This document shows positions 1-10,345 of a stretch of DNA of 58,659 nucleotides, in pieces. Location of the stretch: NCBI RefSeq assembly GCF_000003855.2, contig NW_003101672.1, positions 24,744 to 83,402 of the forward strand, given 5' to 3'. Made by a program: the position numbers and the translations under genes. Source of the stretch: Blastomyces gilchristii SLH14081 (taxonomy: Eukaryota > Ascomycota > Eurotiomycetes > Onygenales > Ajellomycetaceae). The first letter of the stretch is position 1. The number at the start of each line of letters is the position of its first letter. The notes beneath the pieces were generated by a model that made no database searches, had not been told where the DNA came from, and was given only the letters and a program-made list of their open reading frames with translations.

Positions 1-273
1 GGTGCTGATGAATCTCTCATCTTCTGGACGAGAGCTCTGTAAATAATACTCAAGATTTCAATAAAAAGAATAAAAAGAATAAGACGAAGAAGAAGATCTC
101 TGAGAATAAGAATAAAGATTTTATCAAGTCAGATAGAAAGAGTAATAATACTATTAAAATATATTATCATTGTCAGAAGATTAATCACGTTTAAACAGAT
201 TACTGATTGAAATTTTCTGAAAAATACTCTACTAGCTATAGTAAGAATAAGAATAAGAATGAAACAGACTCAG
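1..273 (+). pseudogene. C1 copia gag fragment with zinc knuckle
   Basis: The third reading frame encodes a Lys/Asn-rich stretch followed by a CCHC zinc knuckle at about 162-203. It reads Y-Y-H-C, four residues, His, four residues, Tyr, so the first and last cysteines are now tyrosine (TGT/TGC to TAT/TAC). A stop (TAA, probably from CAA) lies inside the knuckle. The Lys-rich stretch before the knuckle and the Lys/Asn tail after it are usual for copia gag. The fragment enters from outside the window and ends exactly where the LTR of A1 begins. The knuckle would bind the element's own RNA during packaging. The family call rests on the downstream copia pol blocks on the same strand. Confidence 0.7.
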
Positions 274-581
274 TGTGGCGGGCTGCGCCCGATCAATCAT
301 ATAGACTATTCCGTTACACTTCACAGATCCCAATCACTTCATTCTTGAATGTGTACACTCTGATTCTCAGCCATTCTCAATCGCCGATCCTCGGCCACTA
401 CAAACGCGCATATATTCTCCCGCCCCGAAGCTCCACCGTGTACACCACCACATACATGTATAAATATCCATCTCAATTGCTGATTCTTGCACTTTCTCTT
501 TCTTTTCTTCTCTAACATTTTTATCTTTGTTATATAAGATCTATAATATTATACTGATCTATTCAGCATAGACCTCTTACA
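274..581 (+). repeat. A1 5' LTR
   Basis: 308 bp, TGTGGCGGG to CTTACA. It keeps many CpGs in its first 200 bases, unlike the element interior. It holds a TATA box (459-467) followed by a long pyrimidine tract, the usual layout of a fungal promoter. It aligns throughout with the LTR at 5617-5924; the visible differences are nearly all transitions. Confidence 0.92.
459..467 (+). promoter_or_regulatory. TATA box of the family A LTR promoter
   Basis: TATAAATAT lies in the LTR about 30 bases before a CT-rich run. The same motif and CT run recur in the LTRs of A1 through A5 on the matching strand. The A6 LTR lacks this segment. Promoter role is inferred from position. Confidence 0.55.
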
Positions 582-863
582 CTATAAAAACATTCATCAT
601 CTTCTCATCAGAAATGATTATTCATCAAGAGATATTCAAACATGTAACAATGTGTAAGAAATAGAGAAACAGTTAAACAGTTAAGTGAATACTGAGTTCT
701 CAGATAGTTCTCAGATAGAAGCTTACTCATCAGTTATTCTGGCTCTGTAACAAGATCTTACAAAGAGAATAAGATCTTACAAGAGAATGTCAGTGAAAGA
801 TCTGAGAGTTCTGACACTCAGATATATGAGAATATGATTACATATTCAATGATTAATATAATC

Positions 864-1990
864 ATGTCTAACAATAATATGAAACTCTGAAACATGAGTA
901 TAGACACAGTGTCACAGTGACTCTGAGCAATGTTGAAACTACAATAATAATAAATAGCTGATATACATGCAACTTAACAACATCAATACAAAGAGATTTA
1001 ATAACTAATTCACATGATTTCAATATCTACAGAATCAAATACAAAAGTGCTGAAAAAATGCTTACATGCTCTTATATATTTCAATACTTCTGATCTCACT
1101 CTCTACTCATCATGAAGAATGAAAATGCTTGTAAAACTGAGTATAGATGAAGATATCATCAGTTCATTAATCAATCAAGATTGATATATCAATGAATGAT
1201 TGAAAGATCACACAAAACAGAAGTTTCATTCATGAATGAAAGCATGTGAATCAGTATTATAAACATCTGATAACATCATGAAATATTTTAATATTCTGTT
1301 TCAAGACACTGTCATACAACAGAAAGCATTAGATTGACTACAGAGTGCTTAATAGAGAAATATTTCTCTTATAACATTCATCTCTGACTTCAACATCAAG
1401 ATTCTAGAAGTAGATGATCAATCTTGAGAGAATTGAATGAAGATTAGCATGCTTAAGAAGATATTAACTTTCAAACTCTTACAAGTTCTTGTAAGTGTAG
1501 ATGAAGATCAGACTTATAAAGGCTTCTACACACAGCTTCAGACAATGAATGACTGTCTTACTAAGCTCAAGAATATACAGAACAGTGATAGAAGATATTA
1601 CATCTCAGTAACTTATACATCTGCACTGAGGAATAACAATGATGCAGATGTTATGAATTGAGTAGACTTAAATATCTACACATAAGCAAGGGTCTTCACT
1701 GTCTGAACAGGCTTTCAAGTCTCTAGAATCACTTCTGAAGAAGTCACTGATTAACATCAATGTAAAGTGTGCATCAACTGTAACTGATCAGAACACATTG
1801 CTTTCAACTGCTGATTAACCTATGTATCTTCATACTTGAGAGAAAGATCAGCATCTTCTCATTTGAAGAATGAATCAGTGTCTGTCCACATCAATCACAT
1901 TACATTAGAGAAAGATTTAGAAGATAACTATAAGAATATCTCAGTGAAACAGGGAAAAGATTAGCTTCTGTTCAAATTTATAAACAGAAG
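864..1990 (+). pseudogene. A1 gag
   Basis: The start is set by alignment with the least damaged copy A6, whose gag begins with the same ATG-TCT-AAC codons at 38617. The frame carries many TGA and TAA codons. One open piece at 1437-1661 matches pieces in A3 and A5. The CCHC zinc knuckle is at 1770-1811; its cysteines and histidine are still readable, but a TGA replaces the arginine codon AGA or CGA seen in A6. Gag would form the virus-like particle and bind element RNA. The C-terminal limit is approximate. Confidence 0.75.
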
Positions 1991-2034
1991 CTTGAAGAGA
2001 TCAGATAACAATGATTTGAAGAGAAGATGATAAT

Positions 2035-5000
2035 GAATGTAATTCTTATATCTACTGTGATTGATAACATGTATAATATGAAAGCCATGATAGACAGCAG
2101 TCTATGTCACTATGTAATGATAAAATCTTCAGTTGTAAGATATTATAATCTTCAGTGTATTTCTTTATTAAAATCTTGACTTCTCACAGAATTTGATGAT
2201 TCAAAAGACATTTGTATCTGTTACATGATGAAGCTGATCATAGATGTGAGAGAACATCAATGTGAAGATATCTATATATATGAAGTTGATAATCTTGATT
2301 ATAATCTTATGCTAGAACTTGTCTGACTATCTGAACAAGATATCTTATTGAATGCTTAAAATAGAAGCTTGATATTCTCTAACAATGATAGAATTCACAA
2401 AGATGATGTTCACAAGACTATTGATCTGACATAGATCTCTGTCAATACCTATGAAATGCTCAGAAAAAGAAGTTGCTGAAAGAATCATTGATAGCAGAAT
2501 CATGTATCAATCTATTCTGTCAGTCTGACTGATATTAAAAAGACTCTAGAAAAATTATCCTATGTTACAACAATAGATTCTTATACAAAACTTTCTCAAT
2601 AATATCATGAATATCTAGATGTCTTTTAATAAGATAATATTATAAATATATCTCTCTTATGAGATTCTGAAGTGAATCACAGTATCAAGTTAGAGAAAAA
2701 GAATGATAAGAATTCTGAATTATTATAAGACTCTCTTTATAATATGTTCTGAGATGAACTTCTTCTTCTTTGAAAGACACTCAATGATCTGTTGAATAAA
2801 GAATTTATACACATTAGTAACTCTTTCACTGCAGTCTCTATTCTCTTTGTAAAGAAACTAGATGAAGAACTCTGATTCTGTGTGAACTACTGAGATCTGA
2901 ACAGATTGACAAAGAAAGATTAATATCTCTTATCTCTCATCAATGAAACCCTAGCACAGATCAGATGAGCTCAATGATTTATAAAACTAGATATCATCAC
3001 TGCATTTCATAAGATTTATATTGCTGAAGAAGATGAATAGCTTATAGCATTCTGAACATGTTATAATCTCTTTGAATAAATAGTCACACTCTTTGAACTG
3101 ATTAATACTCTCAGTACATTTCAGAAGTATATCAACTGAGTACTCTGAGATTTTCTTGATGAGTTTGCATCTGCTTATCTAGATAACATTCTCATCTTTA
3201 CTGATAAATTCAGAAAAGAATATCAAGAGTATGTGTGAAAGATATTACAACAGCTATAAGAAGCAGAACTATCAATAGATATTAACAAGTGTGATTTTGA
3301 AGTTAAGAGTATCAAGTATCTGAGTTTTATTATAGAAGCTGGTAAGAGAATTCAAATAAATCCTGAGAAAGTCTCTGTTATTCTTGAATGAGAAGCTCTG
3401 TGTACTGTGAAAGATGTATAAAGCTTCATTGAATTTGCTAACTTCTATCAGTGATTTATATAACACTTCTTAGATATCACAAGATCACTTACAGATCTCA
3501 CTAAGAAAGACTCAGTATTTCAATGATCAGTGAATGCTGAAGCTGCATTTATATAGATGAAGAAGATGTTCATTAATACTTCTCTACTGATAATATTTAA
3601 TTCTGATTGTGAGATAGTTGTTAAAGCTGATTTCTCTGACTATGTGATAGAAGAAGTGATATTGTAATATAATAATGAAGAAATTCTATAATCATATGTC
3701 TTCATGTCTAAGAAACTGAGTTCTGCTGAATGCAATTATGAGATCTATGATAAGAAACTTCTCACAATTATACACTGTTTAGAAGAATGAGACTCTGAAC
3801 TCTGAAGTATCTCTGAATTTGAGATAGTCACAGATCATAAAAACCTTAAATACTTCACAACTACTTATAAACTCACTGAATGATAGATACAATGATCTGA
3901 GTTCTTAAGTCACTTTTATTTTACAATATACTATCATTCTGATAGTCAGAACTTGATAACAGATGCTCTCTTATAACAAGAGCAAGATATGTCATCTGAT
4001 GTAACAGATACTTACTGAATGAACTGAGAGCACTGGCTCTTGAACCTGAAGATATTAGTTGATCAAGATGAAACAGTTCATGACACTATACATACTTCTT
4101 CAGTTAGAACTGTCATTGATATCTTCACTTCTTCTACACTGAATGAACTGTGATATACAGCAGCTCAGATGAATGAACTTCTTCAGACTCTCACTGAAGC
4201 AGTATATTAAGAAGCATCTCAATTTCCCTCAGAACTATATATAAGAATTAATATCTCAGAATATTCAATTAATAATAATAACACTTTATAATTCTGTGAA
4301 TAATGCTGAGTCTCTTACTCTGAACTCTTACACACTCAGATAATGCAAGAGATGCATGATTTGTATATAACTGGCTATTCAGGTTATAAATAACTGTATA
4401 GAATGATCTTCTGAGAGTTCTACTGACCTGAGATATTAAACAGTATCAGACACTTTGTCTGAAACTGTAATCACTGTTCTTCTATTATCTTATGAAAGAA
4501 CTGTAGAAAAGGTCTATTAAAATCACTCAATATCTCTGATAGAATCTGATAAGATGTAGTAATTGACTTCACTATCAATCTATCTGAGAGCAAGAGTTGT
4601 AGAAACATTCTGATCATTGTGAATTGACTGAGCAAAGATGTAATATTGAAATCTTGTAATAAGATAAATACTGAACAAGTCACTGAAGCTTTTCTACAGA
4701 GTCTGTTCTATTGAATGCATGAATTGCTGAGATCTATAGTATCAGATTGAGACTGTCAATTCATGAGCACTCTCTGAACAAGAATCTGTCAAGTTCTCAA
4801 GATTACACACTGTCTATCAACTGCCTATCACTCTGAGACTGATGATGTATCAGAATGAATAATTCAGACTGTGAAGAATTATCTCTAAAAGTTCTGCAAT
4901 TACTTATAAGATAATTGACATGATCTTCTTCTACATGCAGAGATTGCTATCAATGATTGAGATGTTATTTCAACAGATGTAAGCCTGTTCTTTCTTACAC

Positions 5001-5600
5001 ACAGATACTATATAAAAGTGTTGAATCTTCTAGAGATCACACAGTTCACATCAGACCTCTGCAGTTCAATTCAGATTGCTGATAATATAGTAATGAAACT
5101 CTGAGATGCCTGTGATTAAGCAGAGGTCTTCATGACAACTGTGAAACAAGATTAAGAGAATCAAAACAATGTTCACTGAGATCTCACTGAATAATATAAG
5201 ATAGAAGATCTGATATAATTGAATCTTAAGAATATATGAATCACACATTCATCTTGTATACTAGATTACTGTCATATTAAGTATAAAGTGATAGAAGTTC
5301 TAGATAGTCATAACTACTGTCTTAACACATTATCAGAGATTTATAATGTATTTTATACAAGCTTGCTCTGCTGTGTTATCACTGATCTGTTTCCTTCTCA
5401 ACTGACTTCTGACTGACAGTCATCAGGCATCATAGAAGAAGATAATAAGCTTGAGTGAGAGATTGAGAATATTCTTAATAAGAGATTCTGTGACTGCAGT
5501 CAGTAATATCTTGTGAAATGAGTCAGCTATAATTAACTGATCTGAACTTCAAGTTCTGTGTTATCTGAAACAGTGATCCTTGACTGATGAGAACTGTTTC
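2035..5600 (+). pseudogene. A1 pol: protease, RT, RNase H, integrase, chromodomain
   Basis: The protease active site near 2093 reads D-S-S, consistent with D-S-G after G-to-A change. Reverse transcriptase follows; its YLDD box at 3176-3187 now reads YLDN. RNase H ends with a T-D-H-K motif at 3830-3841. The integrase zinc finger has C-N-H-C at 4466-4477, and the catalytic core runs to about 5250. A chromodomain (about 5434-5590) shows the LVKW core and acidic N-terminal part. Stops occur throughout, mostly TGA where W or R is expected. Chromodomain integrases usually steer insertion to heterochromatin, which fits this nest of copies. Confidence 0.85.
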
Positions 5601-5616
5601 TGAAAGAGAGGACTAA

Positions 5617-5924
5617 TGTGACAGACTGTATCTGATCAATCATATAGACTATTCTGTTACACTTCACAGATCTCAATCACTTTATTCTTGAATACATACA
5701 CTCTGATTCTCAGTCATTCTTGATCACCAATTCTCAGCTGCTATGAACACGCATATATTCTCCCGCCCTGAAGCTCCACCGTGTACACCACCACATACGC
5801 GTATAAATATTCATCTCAATCACTGATTCTCGCACTTTCTCTTTCTTTCCTTCTCTAATGTTTTTATCTTTGTTATATAAGACCTATAATATTATACCAA
5901 TCTATTCGGCGTAGACCCCTTACA
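5617..5924 (+). repeat. A1 3' LTR
   Basis: 308 bp. Its first 130 or so bases are heavily mutated (TGTGACAGACTG where the 5' LTR has TGTGGCGGGCTG). From about 5755 to the outer end it keeps CCCGCC, ACGCG and TTCGGCG. The damage therefore stops within the repeat. Confidence 0.9.
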
Positions 5925-7080
5925 TAAATTCATTAAGGAAATCTCAGAGTACTCAGTTAATATACTTCTGAAATGTACTGAGAGCATTAGCCAGTTCAAA
6001 GAATGTGACTACTTATTCAAAGAGATCATATCATGTTCAGAATACTGTAAGCCACTCATCTTCTTCAGTAATGCAGATCTTATAAAACATGATGATGATA
6101 TCTAACTTTATAAATTATTGAGCTTGTTCAATGTGAGCTAGAGTTTCATTGATAAGAGATAAAGAATAACAGTTCTTCTTCATTAATCTGTTCAATTCTC
6201 AATAATTCACACAGAGCTGAAGTTCTTCATCTGATTTCTTTGTAAAGAGAATAGAGGCTGCAGCAGAAGAGTTGCTAATGTGTATAAATTCATTATTTAA
6301 CAGATTATTAAGTGTCTTTTGAAGGAGAAGAAGTTCATCTCAGAATATATTATAAAGAGAGTCTCATGATAATTCGGAGTTCTTGCTGTTCTTCTTTTCT
6401 AACTTGATACTGTGATTTACTTCTGAATCTTATAAGAGAGATAGATTTGTAGCATTATTATCTTATCAGAAGACATCTAGATATTCATGATATTATTAAG
6501 AGAGTTTCATACAAGAATCTGTTATTGTAATATGAGATAACTTTTTTAGAGTCTTTTTGATATTAGTCAGAGTGATGAAATAGATTGATACATGATTCTG
6601 CTATTAGTGATTCTTTCAGTGACTTCTTTTTCTGAGCATTTCATAGGCATTGACAGAGATCTGTGTCAGATTCATAGTCTTGTGAATATCATTCTCATGA
6701 ACTCTATCATTGTTAGAGAATATTAAACTCCTGTTTTAAGCATTTAATAAGATATCTTATTCAGATAGTCAGGCAAGTTCTAACATAAGATTATAATCAA
6801 GATTATCAACTTCATATGCATAGACATCTTCATGCTGATATTCTCTGATATCTATGTTTAGTTTCATCATGTAATAGATGCAAATATCTTTTAAATCATT
6901 GAATTCTGCAAGAAGTCAGGATTTTGATAAAAGAATATACTAAACATTATAATGTCTCACAACTGAAGATTTAATCATTGCATAGTGATATAGACTGCTG
7001 TCTATCATGACTTTCATATTATATATATTATTAATCATAGTAGATACAAGAATCACATTCATTGTCATTTTCTCTTCAAA
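5925..7080 (-). pseudogene. A2 partial pol (protease and N-terminal RT)
   Basis: The minus strand carries the protease region and the N-terminal two-thirds of reverse transcriptase, including the fingers segment before the YLDD box, which itself falls outside the fragment. It aligns with A4 (24643-25790). The frame is full of stops. Nothing of RNase H or integrase is present. Confidence 0.75.
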
Positions 7081-7124
7081 TTATTATCATTCAATCTCTT
7101 CAAGCTTCTGTTTATGAATTTGAA

Positions 7125-8251
7125 TAGAAGCTAATCTTTTCTCTGTTTCACTGAGATATTCTTATAGTTATCTTTCAAATCTTTCTTCACTGTAATGTGA
7201 TTGATGTGAACAGACACTGATTCATTCTTTAAATAAGAAGACACTGATCTTTCTCTTGATTGAGAAGATATATAGATTAATTAATAGTTGAACATGATGT
7301 ATTCTGATCAGTTACAGTTAATATATACTTTACATTGACATCAATCAGTGACTTCTTCAGAAGTGATCTCAGAAACTCAGAAGTCTATTTGAACAGTGAA
7401 AACTCTTGCTTATGCATAGACATTTGAATCTATTCAGTTTATAACATCTTCATCAATGCTGTTACTCCTCTTCAGTGCAGATGTATAAGTGACTGAAGTG
7501 TAATATCTTCTGTCACTGTTCTGTATACTTTTGTGCTTGATAAGACAGTCATTCAATGTTCAGAGCTGTGTGTAGAAGTCTTCATAAGTTAAGTCTTTAT
7601 TTACACTTATAAGAATCTGTAAGAGTTTGAAAGTTAATGTCTTCTTAAGCATGTTAATCTTTATTCAATTCTCTCAAGATTGATCATCTGCTTCTAAGAT
7701 CTTGATATTGAAGTCAGAGATAAATGTTATAAGAGAAATGTTTCTCTGTCAGATACTCTGTAATCAATCTAATATCTTCTGTTACATAGCAGTGTCTTGA
7801 AACAGAATATTAAGATATTTCATGATATTATCAGATGTTTATAATGCTGATTCACATGCTTTCATTCATGAATGAAACTTCTATTTCACACAATTCTTCA
7901 ATTATTCATTGATATATCAATCTTGATTGATTAGTAAACTGATAGCATCTTCATCTATACTCAGTTTTATGAGCATTTTCATTTTTATGATGAGTAGAGA
8001 GTGAGATCAGAAGTATTGAAATATGTGAAAGCATCTAAGTGTTCTTTCAGTGCTTTTGTATTCAATTCTGTAGATATTGAAATTGCATGGATTTCTTGTT
8101 GTGATAATTGTTAAATCTCTTCATATTGATGTTATTGAGTTGCATGCATATCAACTATTTATTGTTGTTATAGTTTCAACATTGCTCAGAGTCACTGTGA
8201 TACTGTGTCTATACTTGTGTTGAGAGGTTCTCTCATATTATCATTAAACAT
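7125..8251 (-). pseudogene. A2 gag
   Basis: The start codon is placed by alignment with A6 (minus-strand ATG at 8249-8251, followed by the shared Asn-rich start). The body aligns with A1 and A4 gag along its whole length. It is broken by many stops. The zinc knuckle segment near 7310 is strongly altered. Protein role as for the other family-A gag copies. The lower limit is approximate. Confidence 0.65.
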
Positions 8252-8553
8252 GATTATATTGTTTATCAGATATGTGATATCTGTGAAATCTGAAGAAGTG
8301 TAATTATATTCTTATACATCTGAGTGTCAGAACTCTCAGGTCTTTCACTGATATTCTTTTTGTAAGATCTTATTATGAGGTTAGAGTGACTGACAAGCAA
8401 GCTTCTATCTGAGAACTCAGTGTTCACTTAACTGTTTCTCTTTCTTACACATTGTTATGTGTTCAGATATCTCTCAATGAATAATTATTTCTAATGAGAA
8501 GATGATGTGTGAATAATCATTTTCTAATAAGAAGATGATAAATGTTTTTCTAG

Positions 8554-8866
8554 TGTAAGAGGTCTACACTGAATAGATTGGTATACTATATAGATCTTAT
8601 ATAACAAAGAGAAAAACATTAGAGAAGAAAAGGAAAGAGAAAGTGTGAGAATTGATGATTGAAGTGGATATTTATACACGTATGTGGTGGCCGAGGATCG
8701 GCAATCGAGAATGGCCGAGAATCAGAGTGTACGCGCTCGTGGCGGCCGAGGATCGGCGATTGAGAATGGCTGAGAATCGGAGCGTACATGTTCGAGAATG
8801 AAGCGGTTGAAATCTGTGAAGTGTAACAGAATAGTCTATATGATTGATCAGGCGCAGCCCGTCACA
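8554..8866 (-). repeat. A2 5' LTR with tandemly duplicated module
   Basis: 313 bp, TGTAAGAGG on the left and GTCACA on the right. A module of about 55 bp beginning GGCCGAGGATCGG occurs twice in tandem (8689-8743 and 8744 to about 8798). It replaces the part of the A1 LTR that carries CCGCCCCGAAGCTCC. CpG content is high compared with the interior. Confidence 0.85.
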
Positions 8867-10178
8867 TAATAGTATTAAAAGCTTAATTATCTCAACTCTG
8901 CAGATATTACTAAATTAATAGCAGATTTATAACTGAGAATAAGAATTAAGAGTGACAGAGTTTTACTATTCTGTAAGATCTGTGTACAGGTAAAAATAAT
9001 ATGTTGAATATTTATATCAATGATAAGAACTGTTAAACCTGTAATAAGATTCTTTATAAATCTTGTAGATAATAACTGTATACTATATAATGAAATCAAT
9101 CTCTCTACTTATGAGAAAGCTAATTATTGAATGAGTATTATAGATAATGTTATATACTACAGATAAATTATTCTTATAATATTAAAGAGTGAGATCACTG
9201 TGTATTTAATAATCTTTATTAACAGAATTGAGATTACTATTCAATGTCAAATTGAGACTTTACACTCAAATGACAGAGATGAATTTAAAAGTAATGAATT
9301 AAAGAACTACTATCAGTGAAAAGAAATTATATATAAGATCACTATATCTGATATATCACAGTTTAACAGCTCTGCAGAACATGCTAATTATATTGTAGAT
9401 AAAAAGACAAGAAGCTTACTATTTAACAGCAGACTTATAAGAGAACTTTGAGATGAAGTTATTTAAGCTATAATTATAATAATTAACATATTCTTAATAT
9501 CAATGAAGATTTACAGATATCAGAGAGAGATCTCATTATTCTCTTTTAAAGCTTAAATAAATGTTTAACCTTCTGCTCATTGAATACATAGATGAGAATG
9601 TAAGATATATAAGAAGAATCTGAAAATTATTAATAAGCTCGTAAATAGAACTGACAGTAAGAAATGATAATTAGTTAAATATTAAGAACTGTATCAATAT
9701 CACATCTGAGACTCTGCAACTCAAAAGCTTGAGATTGTAAGAGATATTATTTTTAATAAAGAATTGATAACAGAAGAAGCACTGATAAATACTATTAAAG
9801 AAGTAGTTAAACTGTCAGAGAAATTGAATATTCTTGATACTATAAAGAAATGACAATACTGTCTTTTAAAAAGACTTATAAAGAATAAATCTGATGTTTT
9901 AAAGATGCTTACTGATAATAATATGAACAGTGTACTGAAATTAACATATCTACTAGATAATAAGACAGAACTTGTTAATAATAATATAAATAACTCTGTG
10001 AATAATGAAGATTCTATACTCAGTATTCTTAATAACTATCTGATCACACTAACAGAGATTAAAAGAAGTTATAACTAAGAACATTAGCATCAGATAATGA
10101 AGAAGAAAGTGAAAACTTTTAAATAGAAGAAGATATATATTATTATTAAAAAGACTTTAAAAATGAATATTCTTACAG
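8867..10178 (+). pseudogene. C1 copia pre-integrase and integrase block
   Basis: The block opens with the end of the pre-integrase domain and the zinc-finger C-K-I-C at 8972-8983. The integrase core follows. The usual S-D-N-G motif reads S-N-D-R near 9266-9277, so the catalytic aspartate is now asparagine. Further on are N-S-S-A-E-H, with the catalytic Glu kept, and a region matching the copia segment that ends in R-D-I-I-F. The frame is interrupted by TGA and TAA. It ends at the ACAG target duplication of element B, and the same frame continues at 28315. Integrase would insert the cDNA copy; this one cannot. Confidence 0.85.
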
Positions 10179-10345
10179 TGTGATTCAAAGGTTGCTTGAG
10201 CCAGCGTACGATTACAGGCGTACGCCGGCTTCTTATATACAGTACACTAAATTAATTGGTGGCTGCTATGACCTCTTTACATTCATAAGTAAGTTCAGAA
10301 GTGACTGTGTTATTATCTGATGATTGTATATTCTTCTGAATCACA
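10179..10345 (-). repeat. B 3' LTR
   Basis: 167 bp, TGTGATTC to GAATCACA. The outer half (left) keeps CpG (AGCGTACG, GTACGCCGG); the inner half has none. Aligning the two B LTRs, the positions that differ are nearly all C/T or G/A, so both descend from one sequence by transitions. Confidence 0.85.

Larger units (their letters stand above)
274..5924 (+). mobile_element. Family A gypsy chromovirus, copy A1 (full length)
   Basis: The copy is bounded by two 308-bp LTRs (274-581, 5617-5924) starting TGTG and ending CTTACA. Inside are gag with a CCHC knuckle, protease, reverse transcriptase, RNase H, zinc-binding integrase and a C-terminal chromodomain, which is the Ty3/gypsy chromovirus order. 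A purine tract (about 5602-5612) precedes the 3' LTR. All genes carry many stops. The flanks do not match: the left five bases are CTCAG (copia gag) and the right are TAAAT (inside A2). The copy therefore has no target duplication and probably joins the ends of two different insertions. Confidence 0.9.
5925..8866 (-). mobile_element. Family A gypsy, copy A2, 5' half only
   Basis: Reading on the minus strand from 8866: a 313-bp 5' LTR, leader, gag and protease, then reverse transcriptase. It ends at 5925 just past the YLDD site, directly against the outer end of the A1 LTR. The integrase half and 3' LTR are absent. The right flank returns to copia (8867). With A1 it forms a head-to-head inverted pair. 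The exact LTR edge at 5924/5925 suggests A1's right half came from an element that had inserted into A2. Confidence 0.85.

Noticed and set aside
1165..1210. Palindrome-like sequence around ATCAATCAAGATTGATATATC
   Set aside because: It lies within gag and is shared by all family-A copies; AT-rich coding sequence explains it without a regulatory role.
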